A stretch of DNA of 64,000 nucleotides. It comes from an uncultured Bacteroidales bacterium (lineage in GTDB: Bacteria; Bacteroidota; Bacteroidia; Bacteroidales; UBA932). The translations under genes and the position numbers were made by a program. Positions 38,400 through 48,919 of the stretch are shown piece after piece. Positions within the stretch are counted from its first letter, which is position 1; every line of letters begins with the position of its first letter. Where the stretch lies: assembly GCA_944323785.1 (NCBI GenBank), contig CALUTU010000010.1, positions 23,408-87,407 of the forward strand. The letters run 5' to 3'. The notes beneath the pieces were generated by a model. The model was not told the origin of the DNA. It searched no databases and saw only the letters and a program-made list of their open reading frames with translations.

Positions 38400-39344
38400 G
38401 TGGAAGTCCCCGGATTCAGACAAAGGTGTGCCGCAGCTGTCAGGAAAGTGCTGCCGTCCACACTTAAGACCGCGCTGTGGATGATTAAGATCACGGTAGG
38501 GGTGTCCTTTGCCATTATGCTGCTGGGGTATTTCGGATTCATTGACTGGCTGTCAGCTGTCCTGTCGCCTCTGTTCGTGCATTTCGGACTCCCGGGAGAG
38601 GCCGCCCTGGCCTATGTCTCGGGCTACTTCGTCAATATGTATTCGGCAGTTACGGCTGCGGTCGCCCTGGACCTGGACGCGAGGGCTGTGACGATACTCG
38701 GTGTGATGGTGCTGTGCTCGCACAATATGATAGTGGAGACGGCCGTGCAGAAGAAGACGGGAAGCCCTGCGCTGCTGATGGTGCTGGTGCGTACTCTTTC
38801 AGGAATAATTCTTGCATACGTTCTGAATCTGTTGCTTCCGGAGACTGTGTCCGAGGCTGCGGTCATGGATGCCGTGTCAGGAAGACCCGAGTTCCGGGAC
38901 GCGGTGCTGGATTGGCTCATGAACGTGTGTGTGCTGGTCCCCAAGATGCTGGTTATCATATTTGCCCTGAATATTCTGCAGGCCCTGCTGGCCGAGTTCG
39001 GGATAATCAGGCTGATATCCAGGATGCTGAGACCGGTGATGAGGGTCTTCGGACTTTCGGCCAGATGTTCGGTGCTGTGGATTATAGCCAATACGCTCGG
39101 CCTTGCCTATGGGGCTGCGGCTATGATAGAGGAGGCCGGAAATGACAAGCTGCGGAAGGCGGACATAAATGGCCTCAATCTACATATCGGCATCAGTCAC
39201 AGCAACTTGGAGGATTTGTTCCTGCTTGCGTCCATAGGTGCTGCGTGGTGGGTGCTGCTTTTGGCAAGATGGGCTATGGCGATAATTTTAGTGTGGGGAT
39301 ACAGATTGGAAGCGTATATTAAGAATAAATATGTATCTTTGTAA
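38400..39344 (+). CDS. Nucleoside recognition (Gate) domain membrane protein
   Basis: A 314-residue protein with about seven hydrophobic helices and two Gate-type repeats, one near VSGYFVNMYSAVTAAVAL and one near ANTLGLAYGAAAMIEE. Such proteins resemble half of nucleoside transporters or the spore-maturation SpmA/SpmB pair. The substrate is unknown. The start is GTG at 38400, 9 bases after the SDR stop. Its last codons contain the -7 box of bamD. Confidence 0.75.
   Translation: MEVPGFRQRCAAAVRKVLPSTLKTALWMIKITVGVSFAIMLLGYFGFIDWLSAVLSPLFVHFGLPGEAALAYVSGYFVNMYSAVTAAVALDLDARAVTILGVMVLCSHNMIVETAVQKKTGSPALLMVLVRTLSGIILAYVLNLLLPETVSEAAVMDAVSGRPEFRDAVLDWLMNVCVLVPKMLVIIFALNILQALLAEFGIIRLISRMLRPVMRVFGLSARCSVLWIIANTLGLAYGAAAMIEEAGNDKLRKADINGLNLHIGISHSNLEDLFLLASIGAAWWVLLLARWAMAIILVWGYRLEAYIKNKYVSL
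39334..39341 (+). promoter_or_regulatory. bamD: -7 box for the bamD operon
   Basis: TATCTTTG lies inside the 3' end of the nucleoside-recognition gene, 22 bases before the chosen bamD ATG at 39364. Confidence 0.5.
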
Positions 39345-39363
39345 GTTCGGAAAGATGAATGAT

Positions 39364-40179
39364 ATGAGAAATGTCCCGTTCAGGTCGGTTGTCGCAGCAG
39401 TGCTTTCAGCAGTCATGCTGCTGGCTTTTCAGTCATGTAAGAGCCAGTATGAGCTGATGCTGGAGAGTCATGATATCCCGGCGAAGTACAAGATGGCGTT
39501 CGATCTGTTCGATGCCGGAAAGTATGCGAAGGCAGCCGGTATGTTCGAGAGCCTTAAGATAGCGGTGGGAGGTACGGCTCAGGACGATACCGTTCAGTAC
39601 TACACTGCGTATTCCCATTACTGCTATGGGGATATGGCTGCAGCGGAGCAGGCTTTTGAGTCTTTTATCAATGTGTATCCGCGGAGTCCGTTTGCAGACA
39701 AAGCCCGTTTTATGTATCTGGACTGCCTGTACAGCAGCACGTATCGCTACGAACTGGATCAGACTCCTACCTATAAGGCCCTCGCGGCCATTACCAATTA
39801 TCTGATCGATTATCCTGGCAGTGAGTATGCGGCACAGTGCCATGCCATGATAGACAGACTGGAGGAGAGACTGGATAGGAAAGAGTATGAGTCTGCCAAG
39901 CTGTATTATACCATCGAGGATTACAAGGCGGCACATTATGCGCTTAAGCTGGTGCTGAAGGAGGACGCGGACAATGTCTATCGGGAGGATATCATGTACT
40001 ATACCGTGATGTCTGCCTACAAGTATGCCGTCAACAGCGTTGCGGCCAGACAGAGGGACAGATATGTGACATTTACGGATGACTATTTCACATTTGTGAG
40101 CGAGTTCCCCGATTCCAAGTACCGTAAGGAACTGGACGGACTCGCGGCTAAGGTTCAGAATATTTTAAATAAGAAATAA
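39364..40179 (+). CDS. bamD: Outer-membrane assembly lipoprotein BamD
   Basis: A 271-residue lipoprotein from the ATG at 39364; the frame opens earlier at 39331 and 39355, but 39331 lies upstream of the -7 box and so is unlikely. The lipobox is FQSC with Cys25 lipidated. The mature part is built of TPR-like helices (YKMAFDLFDAGKYAKAAGMFESL, split in the family as usual repeats) that hold BamA and its substrates. It starts the conserved Bacteroidetes cluster bamD-rpoZ-coaBC-recN. BamA is encoded about 12 kb downstream in this window. Confidence 0.9.
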   Translation: MRNVPFRSVVAAVLSAVMLLAFQSCKSQYELMLESHDIPAKYKMAFDLFDAGKYAKAAGMFESLKIAVGGTAQDDTVQYYTAYSHYCYGDMAAAEQAFESFINVYPRSPFADKARFMYLDCLYSSTYRYELDQTPTYKALAAITNYLIDYPGSEYAAQCHAMIDRLEERLDRKEYESAKLYYTIEDYKAAHYALKLVLKEDADNVYREDIMYYTVMSAYKYAVNSVAARQRDRYVTFTDDYFTFVSEFPDSKYRKELDGLAAKVQNILNKK

Positions 40180-40180
40180 G

Positions 40181-40498
40181 ATGGAAATCAAACAGGTACC
40201 TACAAACACTATTACCAGGAATCTCTCGGAGCTGGCAAAGCCTACCGGCAACATCTACGAGACAGTGATGATCATCGCCAAGAGGGCCAATCAGATCTCT
40301 GCCAATGTAAAGCAGGAGCTCAGCCAGAAACTGGAGGAGTTCTCCAACTATGCCGACACTCTTGAGGAGACCTTCGAGAACCGCGAGCAGATAGAGATCT
40401 CGAAGCACTACGAGAGACTTCCCAAGCCGACGCTTGTAGCCATTGAGGAGTTCCGTGACGGCGAGATTTATTACCGCAAGGTGGACGAACAGCAATAG
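40181..40498 (+). CDS. rpoZ: RNA polymerase omega subunit (Rpb6-like)
   Basis: A 105-residue protein matching the Bacteroidetes form of omega, including NTITRNLSELAKPTGNIYE and VMIIAKRANQI, which are typical of this divergent family. It aids assembly of the beta' subunit. It begins 1 base after bamD and precedes coaBC by 9 bases. Confidence 0.87.
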   Translation: MEIKQVPTNTITRNLSELAKPTGNIYETVMIIAKRANQISANVKQELSQKLEEFSNYADTLEETFENREQIEISKHYERLPKPTLVAIEEFRDGEIYYRKVDEQQ

Positions 40499-40507
40499 TA
40501 TCTTCCG

Positions 40508-41716
40508 ATGCTGAGAGGAAAGCACGTACTTCTGGGTATTACAGGCAGTATAGCCGCTTACAAGGCGGCTTATATTGTACGTCTGCTTGTCAGGGAGGGA
40601 GCGGAGGTGAAGGTGGTGATGACCGCCGCCGCCAAGCATTTCATAACCCCGCTGACACTGGCCACCCTGTCCCGCAATCCTATTCTCACCGAGTTCTTTG
40701 ACCCGGAGAACGGACAGTGGAACAGTCATGTCTCGCTGGGCCTCTGGGCAGACCTGTATCTGATAGCTCCGGCCTCGGCCAATACCCTGTCCAAGATGGC
40801 GCACGGCATAGCCGACAATCTGCTGCTGACGACATATCTGTCCGCCAAGTGTCCGGTAATGGCCGCTCCGGCCATGGATCTGGACATGTACGCGCATCCG
40901 GCCACTCAGGAGTCCATGGATATACTCCGGACACGCGGAGTGGAGATTATCGAGGCTGCGTCCGGGGAGCTGGCCAGCGGTCTGGACGGCAAGGGCCGGA
41001 TGGAGGAGCCCGAGCTCATAGTCAGGAGGATAAAGTCGTTCTTTTCCCGCAGCGGCAGTCTCAGAGGCCGCAGGGCCCTGGTCACATCCGGGCCTACTAG
41101 GGAGGCCATAGATCCTGTGCGTTTCATCTCCAATCATTCTTCCGGCAAGATGGCCTCGGCCATAGCGGATGAGCTGGCCCGCAGGGGAGCGGAGGTGACG
41201 GTGGTTTCCGGACCGGCTGCGGTAAGACCGTCGGAGCCGGGCGTACGGATTGTGGATGTGGTCTCAGCCCGTCAGATGTACGAGGCCACAGTCGCAGAAT
41301 ACGATAAAGGCAGCGACATAACGGTGCTTTGTGCGGCTGTAGCGGACTTTACTCCCGCCTCACCCAGTACGTCCAAGATAAAGAAAGACGGAGAGCGGAT
41401 GGAGCTGACGCTTGTCCCCACTGAGGATATCGCGGCTGCCATAGGCTCGCGCCGCCGTCAGGACGGAGTGGTGGCCGGCTTTGCTTTGGAGACCGACAAT
41501 GCCGAGAACAATGCCATGAGCAAGCTCCGTCGCAAGAACATGGATATGATAGTGCTGAACTCCCTGAGAGATCCGGGTGCCGGTTTCGGTACGGATACCA
41601 ACAAGGTTACGTTCTTTTTCCGCAATGGGGACAGTCAGAGTCTGCCGCTGGAGTCCAAGGCCGATGTCGCCGCCGCACTTGTGGACCGACTTGAAAGACT
41701 GCTGGGACAATGCTGA
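40508..41716 (+). CDS. coaBC: Bifunctional CoaBC (phosphopantothenate-cysteine ligase / decarboxylase)
   Basis: A 402-residue fusion for coenzyme A synthesis. The N-terminal flavin decarboxylase CoaC has TGSIAAYKA (12-20), the active His74, PASANT (88-93) and PAMDLDMY. The C-terminal ligase CoaB carries VTSGPTREAIDPVRFISN and later AAVADFTP. It makes 4'-phosphopantetheine from phosphopantothenate, CTP and cysteine. Its stop overlaps the recN start by 7 bases. Confidence 0.96.
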   Translation: MLRGKHVLLGITGSIAAYKAAYIVRLLVREGAEVKVVMTAAAKHFITPLTLATLSRNPILTEFFDPENGQWNSHVSLGLWADLYLIAPASANTLSKMAHGIADNLLLTTYLSAKCPVMAAPAMDLDMYAHPATQESMDILRTRGVEIIEAASGELASGLDGKGRMEEPELIVRRIKSFFSRSGSLRGRRALVTSGPTREAIDPVRFISNHSSGKMASAIADELARRGAEVTVVSGPAAVRPSEPGVRIVDVVSARQMYEATVAEYDKGSDITVLCAAVADFTPASPSTSKIKKDGERMELTLVPTEDIAAAIGSRRRQDGVVAGFALETDNAENNAMSKLRRKNMDMIVLNSLRDPGAGFGTDTNKVTFFFRNGDSQSLPLESKADVAAALVDRLERLLGQC

Positions 41717-43338
41717 GCCGTCTGTCCATATCCAACTACGCTCTTATAAACTCTCTGGACATTACGTTTCCGGACGGTCTGGTGATAATCACAGGAGAGA
41801 CCGGTGCCGGCAAGTCCATACTTCTGGGAGCCCTTTCCCTTGTTCTGGGCAAGAGGGCTGATTCATCGGTCTTCAGCGACAATACCCGCAACTGTGTGGT
41901 GGAGGCCGAGTTCCACGACAAGTCCGGTCAGGAATACATACTCCGCAGGGTAATCACCCCTGCCGGACGTTCCCGCTCGTTTCTCAACGACGAGCCGGTG
42001 TCGCTGGCGGAGCTTGCGGCTATATCGGGCCGTATAATCGACATACACGGCCAGCATCAGCATCTGCTGCTCACCGACCCCGACTACAGGCTCGGGGTGA
42101 TAGATCACTTTGCAGGTACGGCTCCGTTACTGGATGAGTATAGAAAGGTATATGACGGGTACAGTGCTGTGGAGGAGGAGGCGGCTTCGCTGGAGAAATC
42201 CATAGCCGAGGCGGAGAGGGATGCCGAGTACCGTCAGTTCCAGTTGGATAAGCTGCGGGAAGCCGCCCTTGTACCGGGAGAGATGGAGGCTCTGGAGCAG
42301 GAGCAGAAGGCCCTGGCTCATGCGGAGGACATCCGTGCAGGCCTGGATGCGGCCTATGCCGGCCTTAATCCCCAGGGCTTGTCCGTCGCGCAGCTGCTTA
42401 AGGAGGCCGCTGCCCGTCTGTCAAAATTCTCGGCCTGGGATGACCGCCTTGAGTCTTTGGCCGCCCGGCTGGAATCCTGCAAGATAGAGATTTCGGACAT
42501 AGAGAGAGAAATAGAGGACATATCTTCTTCTGTGACGGTCTCGCCCCGGAGACTGGAGGAGGTGGAGGAGAGGATGTCCCTGATATATTCCTTAGAAAGA
42601 AAATACGGCTGTGCCGACGTGGACGCGCTTATAGCCCTGAGGGATTCTCTGGCAACTGCGCTCGGAGGTACGGAGCAGATGCACGAGAGGCTGTCGGCTC
42701 TGAGGCAGAGGCAGCAGGAACTGGGAAAGCAGAGGGAGGCTTTGGCCCGCAGGCTTTCGGAGCAGCGTCAGGCTGCGTCCGAGGCTCTTTCCGGGGCTCT
42801 GCAGGAGGCTGTCAGGTCTCTGGAGATGCCTCACGCTGTATTCAAGGCTGTGGTCTCAGCCAAGGACAGGCTGACAGCCACCGGTGCGGATACTCTGGAT
42901 TTCATGTTCTCGGCCAACGGGGAACATTCTCTCAGAGATATCTCCAAAGTAGCATCAGGAGGAGAGCTCTCCAGGGTCATGCTGGCACTCAAAGGACTTC
43001 TGGCAAGGTACACTTCCATGCCGGCCATGATATTCGACGAGATAGACACCGGAGTGTCAGGCAGGATTGCCGACAGGATGGGCGACATGATAGGCCGGAT
43101 GGGGCGGGATATGCAGATAATCGCCATCACGCACCTGCCTCAGATAGCCTCTAAGAAAGGCTCTCATTACCTTGTGTACAAGGAGTTCGGCCCTGACGGC
43201 AAGGCCGCCACGGGTATCCGCCGCATAGAAGGGGAGGAGAGAGTCATGGAGGTGGCCCGTATGCTGAGCGGCTCGGAGCTGACGGCGGCAGCTGTACAGA
43301 ATGCCCGCGATCTCCTGGGCAATGCAGGAAACGATTAA
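41710..43338 (+). CDS. recN: DNA repair protein RecN
   Basis: A 542-residue SMC-like ATPase for double-strand break repair. Walker A GETGAGKS is at 29-36, a coiled-coil middle spans roughly 150-370, and the signature and Walker B region read ASGGELSRVMLALK and MIFDEIDTGVSG. The DUF4835 gene that often separates coaBC from recN in Bacteroidetes is absent here; the two genes overlap. Xaa-Pro aminopeptidase follows. Confidence 0.95.
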   Translation: MLSRLSISNYALINSLDITFPDGLVIITGETGAGKSILLGALSLVLGKRADSSVFSDNTRNCVVEAEFHDKSGQEYILRRVITPAGRSRSFLNDEPVSLAELAAISGRIIDIHGQHQHLLLTDPDYRLGVIDHFAGTAPLLDEYRKVYDGYSAVEEEAASLEKSIAEAERDAEYRQFQLDKLREAALVPGEMEALEQEQKALAHAEDIRAGLDAAYAGLNPQGLSVAQLLKEAAARLSKFSAWDDRLESLAARLESCKIEISDIEREIEDISSSVTVSPRRLEEVEERMSLIYSLERKYGCADVDALIALRDSLATALGGTEQMHERLSALRQRQQELGKQREALARRLSEQRQAASEALSGALQEAVRSLEMPHAVFKAVVSAKDRLTATGADTLDFMFSANGEHSLRDISKVASGGELSRVMLALKGLLARYTSMPAMIFDEIDTGVSGRIADRMGDMIGRMGRDMQIIAITHLPQIASKKGSHYLVYKEFGPDGKAATGIRRIEGEERVMEVARMLSGSELTAAAVQNARDLLGNAGND

Positions 43339-43356
43339 TCATTCATAATACTGTAA

Positions 43357-45102
43357 ATGGAAAGAAAAGAACGTCTCGACCTTCTCCGCAAGGTCCTTGC
43401 CGGGGACGATATCTCGGCTATGATTATCCCTTCGACGGATCCGCATTTCGGGGAATATATCCCTGATCACTATAAGGTACTGGAATGGCTGTCCGGTTTC
43501 ACCGGAGAGGCGGCCACCCTGGTCGTTACTCAGAAGGAAGCCGCGCTGTGGGTGGATTCCAGGTTCTTCATACAGGCAGCGGCCCAGCTGGAGGGCAGCG
43601 GGATAGAGATGATGAAACTTAAGGTGGAGGGTACACCGTCAATTGCGGACTGGCTCAAGGCCCGTCTGGAGGCGGATGACATAGTGGCTATGGACGAGGA
43701 TCTGTTTCCGTATTCGGAGTATATGGAGATGATGGATTCGCTGGCTCCCCTGTCTCCGGCCTTGATCGAGGATCCTTTCGATAAAGTCTGGAAAGACCGT
43801 CCTGCCCTGCAGTTCAATCCTGTGCGTTATGTGGACGAGACTGTCAGCGGAGAGTCCGTATCTTCAAAGCACGGCCGTCTGGTGGAGAAACTCCGGGGCC
43901 CCGTACCTTTCGCCTATGTGGTGACGGCTCTGGACGAGGTCGCCTGGCTGTGCAATATCCGAGGTACGGACATCGAGTACAATCCCCTGGCTCTGTCCTA
44001 TGCGGTGGTGACGGAGGAATGTATAACGCTCTTCCTGCGTCAGGAGATGCTGGAACACGAGGCCGCTGCGGCTCTGCACAGGCAGGGCGTGATACTGAAG
44101 GACTATGAGGAGTTCGGCCGGTTCCTGAAGGCGCTTCCCAAGACGTGCGTAAGGATTTTCTCTTCCGGCAAGATAACAGCCAAATACTTCTTTGCGGCTA
44201 TGGACAATGTGCATCAGCGCTCCCCGTTCAGTCCCTATGTCCCTGATCCAGTGCCTGGCGGAACGCTTGCCATGATGAAGGCTGTCAAGAACGCTGTGGA
44301 ACTGGAAGGTTTCCGCAAGGCGTTCATCGAGGATGCGAAGGCTATGGCAAAGGTCATTGACTGGATCAAGGCCAATGTCGGCAACGGTATCACTGAGTAT
44401 GATGTGGCGGTGAAGCTGATAGAGTGCCGCAGCGAGTGTCCCGACTATCTCGGAGAGAGTTTCCCGGCGATAGTTGCCTTCGGTGCGAACGCCGCCATGC
44501 CTCATTATATGCCTTCTGAGCAGGGAAGTGCCGTCATCCGTCCGGAGGGCTTTCTGCTGATTGACACGGGAGCGCAGTATACCTACGGTACAACCGACAC
44601 TACCAGGACTGTACCGCTCGGGCCCTTGACTCAGAGGCAGAAAGATGACTATACCGCTGTCCTGAAAGGCATGATAGACCTGAGCATGGCTGTGTTCCGT
44701 AAGGGAATGAGAGGCTGTCTGCTGGATATCCTGGCGCGTGGCCCTGTCATGAAGGCCGGAAGGATGTACCTGCACGGCACCAGCCACGGTATAGGCCACA
44801 ATCTGTGTGTGCATGAGGGTCCTCAGAGCATCCGCATGGAGGAGAACAGGGTGCCGCTGGTGGAGGGTATGGTGATGTCCAATGAGCCGGCTGCGTATAT
44901 CGAGGGTGAGTACGGTATCCGGCACGAGAATGTAATCACTGTCGTACAGCATGATGGCCATGAATACGAAGATTTCTACAGCTTCGAGACCCTGACGGCC
45001 CTTCCCATAGACCTCTCGCCGGTCAATTTCGATATGCTTGACTCAGCTGAGAGGTCATGGATAGAGGAATTCAACGCCCGTTGCGGCGTTATCGCTCAGT
45101 GA
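43357..45102 (+). CDS. Xaa-Pro aminopeptidase (M24 family)
   Basis: A 581-residue metallopeptidase removing N-terminal residues before proline. Two creatinase-type N-terminal domains (about 1-310) precede the pita-bread domain. Metal ligands include Asp403 and Asp414 (DTGAQYTYGTTD), the His in GTSHGIGHNL, and Glu in NEPAAYI and GIRHENV. The long form resembles eukaryotic XPNPEP1. Its 3' end overlaps by 14 bases the convergent LysM-containing gene. Confidence 0.93.
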   Translation: MERKERLDLLRKVLAGDDISAMIIPSTDPHFGEYIPDHYKVLEWLSGFTGEAATLVVTQKEAALWVDSRFFIQAAAQLEGSGIEMMKLKVEGTPSIADWLKARLEADDIVAMDEDLFPYSEYMEMMDSLAPLSPALIEDPFDKVWKDRPALQFNPVRYVDETVSGESVSSKHGRLVEKLRGPVPFAYVVTALDEVAWLCNIRGTDIEYNPLALSYAVVTEECITLFLRQEMLEHEAAAALHRQGVILKDYEEFGRFLKALPKTCVRIFSSGKITAKYFFAAMDNVHQRSPFSPYVPDPVPGGTLAMMKAVKNAVELEGFRKAFIEDAKAMAKVIDWIKANVGNGITEYDVAVKLIECRSECPDYLGESFPAIVAFGANAAMPHYMPSEQGSAVIRPEGFLLIDTGAQYTYGTTDTTRTVPLGPLTQRQKDDYTAVLKGMIDLSMAVFRKGMRGCLLDILARGPVMKAGRMYLHGTSHGIGHNLCVHEGPQSIRMEENRVPLVEGMVMSNEPAAYIEGEYGIRHENVITVVQHDGHEYEDFYSFETLTALPIDLSPVNFDMLDSAERSWIEEFNARCGVIAQ

Positions 45103-46834
45103 CGACAGTCCAGCCCTTGGTGAAACATATATCCCTGAAGGCCCGGTTCTCACAGCCGGAGCCGGGAGCGACCGGAAGGAAGAGCACATCCGATTGGAGC
45201 AGGTTCTTCCTTTCGTTTATTATCGCGGCAGGAAAGTCCTTGCCGTATGTGTTCATGGCCTTGACAAAGAATGTGAGGATATCGTATCCCTGATAAGAGA
45301 AGGATGTGGGCTCGGTATTGAATGCTTCCCGGTATCTGTTGATAAACTCTACCGTAAGCGAGTCATTGTAGTCGGTATAGTAGGACATGGCCAGCCGCAG
45401 GTCCAATGCGTGGAGATAATTGGACTCAATGGTCTCGAAACTTTTCCATCGGCTCATACCATATACTTCAATGCGGTAGTCGTATGAGCTTTTTATCAGA
45501 TTGAGATTCCTCAGAGCGTCGGTTATGAACGCCTCGTTCATAGACGGGATTATTACCCTGTTGGTATGAGTGGGGCTCAGAGACTGGCTCATAAGATTGT
45601 CAATTCCGCGGCCGCTTAGGAAATCGTATTTGAATTTATTGAACTGCAGCCCTTTCTCCGTAAGTTCATGAAATGTCTCCAGTGTCAGCTCTGAACTGTC
45701 GGTGCCGTCCTCGTAGATGACTGTTATGGATGACTCAGGGGCATGCCTGTTGTCGGATATCCTGTCTATCTGATGGCTCAAAGCAAGGTCGGACTGCGGA
45801 GGAAACAGATAGAAATACGGATTGCCGTCAGCCAGCGAAGCGGTATTGAGGTCAAGCGGGGACACAACAGGAATCTCTTTGTTCTTGGCAAACGCTGCCA
45901 CAGGCTGGAGGTCTCTCTCCGAGATCGGGCCGATGATGAGTTCGCTGCCTTTGAGCGCACCGTCGGCAATCATGTCCCAGGAGCTGTCATATTGACTCAG
46001 GTCTACTGTGTTGATGACAAAATGTTCCATCAAGCCTTCCTCTTTCAATTGTCCGGCAGCAGTAAGTACGCCTGCATAGAAGTCAGCCGCATATGCGTTC
46101 AAGTTACCTGTAAGCCGGCTGGCATTGAACGGCAGGACTACGGAGATTACATATGGCCCGTCGTCATAGGCTCCGGAGGTGCGTTTAAGCCCCGGAGGGA
46201 CGGCAACAATGCTCTGTGCCTCTGGCTGAGCTGCAGGGGTGACTTCGCTGTCTTCCTTTACGGACGGGCCGGACTGCATACTGCTTATGAACTCCTTGTC
46301 CGGAATCATAATCCCCCGTATCCGTTTGCCGGAAGCGGTGTCTATGTCGTTGAGAGCGATGATGGCATCGACTGTTACGTTGAACTTTACCGCGACATCA
46401 TCAAGGGTCTCATACCATTTGACATTGTACTTCTTGTATTTTTTCTTTTTGACTGTACGCTGCGGCTTCTCCGTCTTCGCTTCAGGCTTCTCAGAAGTCT
46501 GCTCTACGGTCTGCTTTGTACTGTTTCCCACGGCCGGTGCGGTTGTATCCGCGGCAGTTGTCTGCGGTATGTACAGAAGCATGCCGGCTTTGAGACCATC
46601 TGCTAGGGATGGATTGACTTTCTGTATGACCTCCACAGGTATACCGTAGGCTTTGGAAATGGAATATAGAGTCTGTTTCGGCAGTACCTTATGCAGGTAG
46701 AATATCTCTCCGTTTACGTTGACCTTTTCCTTGGATATTTCCACGGGCGTGGGAACGAAGTCCTGAGAGAATGCCAATGGAGCCGTGGCGCAGGCTACAA
46801 CCAGGAAACAGAGGACGGTTGTCAGCAGTCTCAT
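45089..46834 (-). CDS. LysM protein with periplasmic-binding-type receptor domain
   Basis: A 581-residue exported protein. A signal peptide (1-23) is followed by two LysM domains (about 47-90 and 136-179) joined by a Lys/Glu-rich linker. From about 225 to the end comes a domain like the type 1 periplasmic-binding fold ([41 protein letters not shown]). LysM domains bind peptidoglycan; the receptor part has no ligand I can name. Start overlaps the purC stop by 4 bases, so the two are coupled in an operon with GT4 and OmpH genes upstream. Confidence 0.82.
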   Translation of the reverse strand: MRLLTTVLCFLVVACATAPLAFSQDFVPTPVEISKEKVNVNGEIFYLHKVLPKQTLYSISKAYGIPVEVIQKVNPSLADGLKAGMLLYIPQTTAADTTAPAVGNSTKQTVEQTSEKPEAKTEKPQRTVKKKKYKKYNVKWYETLDDVAVKFNVTVDAIIALNDIDTASGKRIRGIMIPDKEFISSMQSGPSVKEDSEVTPAAQPEAQSIVAVPPGLKRTSGAYDDGPYVISVVLPFNASRLTGNLNAYAADFYAGVLTAAGQLKEEGLMEHFVINTVDLSQYDSSWDMIADGALKGSELIIGPISERDLQPVAAFAKNKEIPVVSPLDLNTASLADGNPYFYLFPPQSDLALSHQIDRISDNRHAPESSITVIYEDGTDSSELTLETFHELTEKGLQFNKFKYDFLSGRGIDNLMSQSLSPTHTNRVIIPSMNEAFITDALRNLNLIKSSYDYRIEVYGMSRWKSFETIESNYLHALDLRLAMSYYTDYNDSLTVEFINRYREAFNTEPTSFSYQGYDILTFFVKAMNTYGKDFPAAIINERKNLLQSDVLFLPVAPGSGCENRAFRDICFTKGWTVVTER

Positions 46835-47784
46835 ACCAGTCGGGCAAGTGTGTTGTTTATATTGTTCTCGATACGTGCATATGGATCATCACCGTATTCA
46901 GCCGGCTCGAAATGCTTGCCGGTGATGTGCTCGAACAGCTCAATGTATCTTTCGGAGATAATCCTGACGCGCTCGTCGGTCATCTCAGGGACTTTCTGTC
47001 CTGTCTGCCCGCTGAATCCGTTCTCCATCAGCCATTCGCGGACAAACTCCTTGGAGAGCTGTCTCTGTGGCTCGCCCTTGGCGAATCTTTCCTCATAGCC
47101 GTCTGCATAAAAGTACCTGGATGAGTCCGGAGTATGAATCTCGTCTATCAGATATATCTCACCGTCTCTCTTGCCGAATTCGTATTTGGTGTCCACGAGG
47201 ATAAGACCTCTCTGTGCGGCCATCTCCGTGCCTCTCCGGAACAGCCGAAGGGCGTAGTCTTCTATTTTGGCATAATCTTCAGGGGATACCAGGCCGCGGC
47301 GCAGTATCTCTTCCTTGGAGATATCCTCGTCATGTGTGCCGATCTCGGCTTTTGTCGTGGGGGTGATGATAGGGGTCTCGAATTTCTGGTGCTCCCTCAT
47401 TCCGTCCGGGATAGGAACTCCACAGATCTCACGGGCTCCGTTCTTATAGGCCCTCCATGCACTGCCGGTAAGGTAGCCTCTGACTATCATCTCAATCGGC
47501 AGGCCCTGGCATTTGTATCCTATGGTGACCATCGGGTCCGGTGTGGAGATTTTCCAGTTCTGGACTATGTCGGAAGTGGCGTCCAGGAACATGGATGCTA
47601 TCTGGTTCAATACCTGTCCTTTATATGTTATACCTTTGGGCAGGATGACGTCAAAGGCGGATATCCTGTCGGTGGCGATCATGACTATGAAGTTGTCGTC
47701 TATGGTATAGACATCGCGGACTTTGCCCTCGTATTTGCCGGTCTGATGTCTGAAATTGAAGTCTGTCTGTGTAATTGCTTTCAT
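46831..47784 (-). CDS. purC: SAICAR synthetase
   Basis: Purine step joining aspartate to CAIR. From the ATG at 47784 it has 317 residues; the longer open frame runs into the glycosyltransferase end and is rejected. Motifs [11 protein letters not shown] near the N-terminus, [16 protein letters not shown], and LVDTKYEFG in the middle are diagnostic. It belongs to the longer PurC type (about 310 residues). Located between an envelope glycosyltransferase and the LysM protein. Confidence 0.95.
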   Translation of the reverse strand: MKAITQTDFNFRHQTGKYEGKVRDVYTIDDNFIVMIATDRISAFDVILPKGITYKGQVLNQIASMFLDATSDIVQNWKISTPDPMVTIGYKCQGLPIEMIVRGYLTGSAWRAYKNGAREICGVPIPDGMREHQKFETPIITPTTKAEIGTHDEDISKEEILRRGLVSPEDYAKIEDYALRLFRRGTEMAAQRGLILVDTKYEFGKRDGEIYLIDEIHTPDSSRYFYADGYEERFAKGEPQRQLSKEFVREWLMENGFSGQTGQKVPEMTDERVRIISERYIELFEHITGKHFEPAEYGDDPYARIENNINNTLARLV

Positions 47785-47795
47785 AACCGAATGTT

Positions 47796-48914
47796 TTATA
47801 AGGTGTTGTAAAAATCTATCAAGTTGGAGCAGAACCGTCTCCAAGACAGACGCTCCTTTTCCTTGCTGATGGAATCCATGCAGCGGAGACGTATCTGCGG
47901 ACTGGAAAAATATCTTTCAACGGCCTCGCGTATGGCATCTGCACTTACCTCTTCCGTTACAAGTCCCGTGCCCCGCCCGCCGATCATTTCCCTCAAACCT
48001 CCGACAGCTGTGGTTACCATAGGCAGGCCGAAGTGATATGCGATGGAGCTGATGCCGCTTTGTGTCGCTGATCTGTACGGCAGTACGCACAAGTCAGATG
48101 CGCAGAAGAACCGGGCCACCTCATTGTCGCTGATGAACCGGTTGAAAAGGTGAATCCTCTCCCGGTTCGGAGAGCAGTCTATCAATTTCTGATAACGTTC
48201 AAATGATCCGTAGGCTTCTCCGCCTATCAGCAGCTGGTATGAACTGTCCAGGGCAGAGAATGCTTCCAGAAGGATATCCAGCCCTTTGTATTCCCGGATG
48301 AGTCCGAAGAACAGCAGTGTCTTTTTATCCTGAGCCAGTCCCAGTTCGGCCTGGGCCTGGGCTTGCGGGATGCTGTCTCCGAAGTTGGAGTAGATGGGAT
48401 GCGGAGAGACTATGTGCCTGGCATCCGGTCTGATATGCAGCAGGTCGTCCCTGACTGCGTTGCAAAGCACTACGAATCCGTCATGTCCGCCGAGATAGTA
48501 GCGGGTAAGCGGTCCGTCCCAGAAATGTCTTTCGTGCGGGATGACATTGTCCAGAATGGATATGACCTTGCACCCGGACGGCATATGCCTTGCGACATAT
48601 CCCTGTGACGGAGCAAAGTAGGGCATCCAGTACCGCATCAGCAGTAGGTCCGGTCTCCACGCGGAGATGGCGCGGGCTGTCCTGATATATGAAAATGGAT
48701 TGGCTGTATCCAGAACCGGAACGGCCTCGAAAGGAGGCCGCGATCCGTCTTCTATGTACTGGGTCTTTCCCGGGAAAAGAAACTCAGGATACTGTCTTTT
48801 GAAATTGTACGCCTGTACCGTGTGCCCTTTCGACAACTCCTGATACAGGGAGGTGTTGAACTGGGAGATTCCGCCGCGGAAAGGTGGAAAACACGATAGT
48901 ATGGCTATTTTCAA
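47796..48914 (-). CDS. Family 4 glycosyltransferase
   Basis: A 372-residue GT-B fold enzyme. The N-terminal half opens with [16 protein letters not shown] and the C-terminal donor domain has [40 protein letters not shown] and the late ER-type loop. It likely adds a sugar to an envelope glycan or lipid. Sugar donor and acceptor are unknown. Starts 5 bases after ompH on the same strand and ends 11 bases before the purC start. Confidence 0.88.
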   Translation of the reverse strand: MKIAILSCFPPFRGGISQFNTSLYQELSKGHTVQAYNFKRQYPEFLFPGKTQYIEDGSRPPFEAVPVLDTANPFSYIRTARAISAWRPDLLLMRYWMPYFAPSQGYVARHMPSGCKVISILDNVIPHERHFWDGPLTRYYLGGHDGFVVLCNAVRDDLLHIRPDARHIVSPHPIYSNFGDSIPQAQAQAELGLAQDKKTLLFFGLIREYKGLDILLEAFSALDSSYQLLIGGEAYGSFERYQKLIDCSPNRERIHLFNRFISDNEVARFFCASDLCVLPYRSATQSGISSIAYHFGLPMVTTAVGGLREMIGGRGTGLVTEEVSADAIREAVERYFSSPQIRLRCMDSISKEKERLSWRRFCSNLIDFYNTL

Positions 48915-48919
48915 GGCAG

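Noticed and set aside
43864-44961. Minus-strand open frame of 365 codons opposite the Xaa-Pro aminopeptidase
   Set aside because: Antisense shadow; no recognisable motif.
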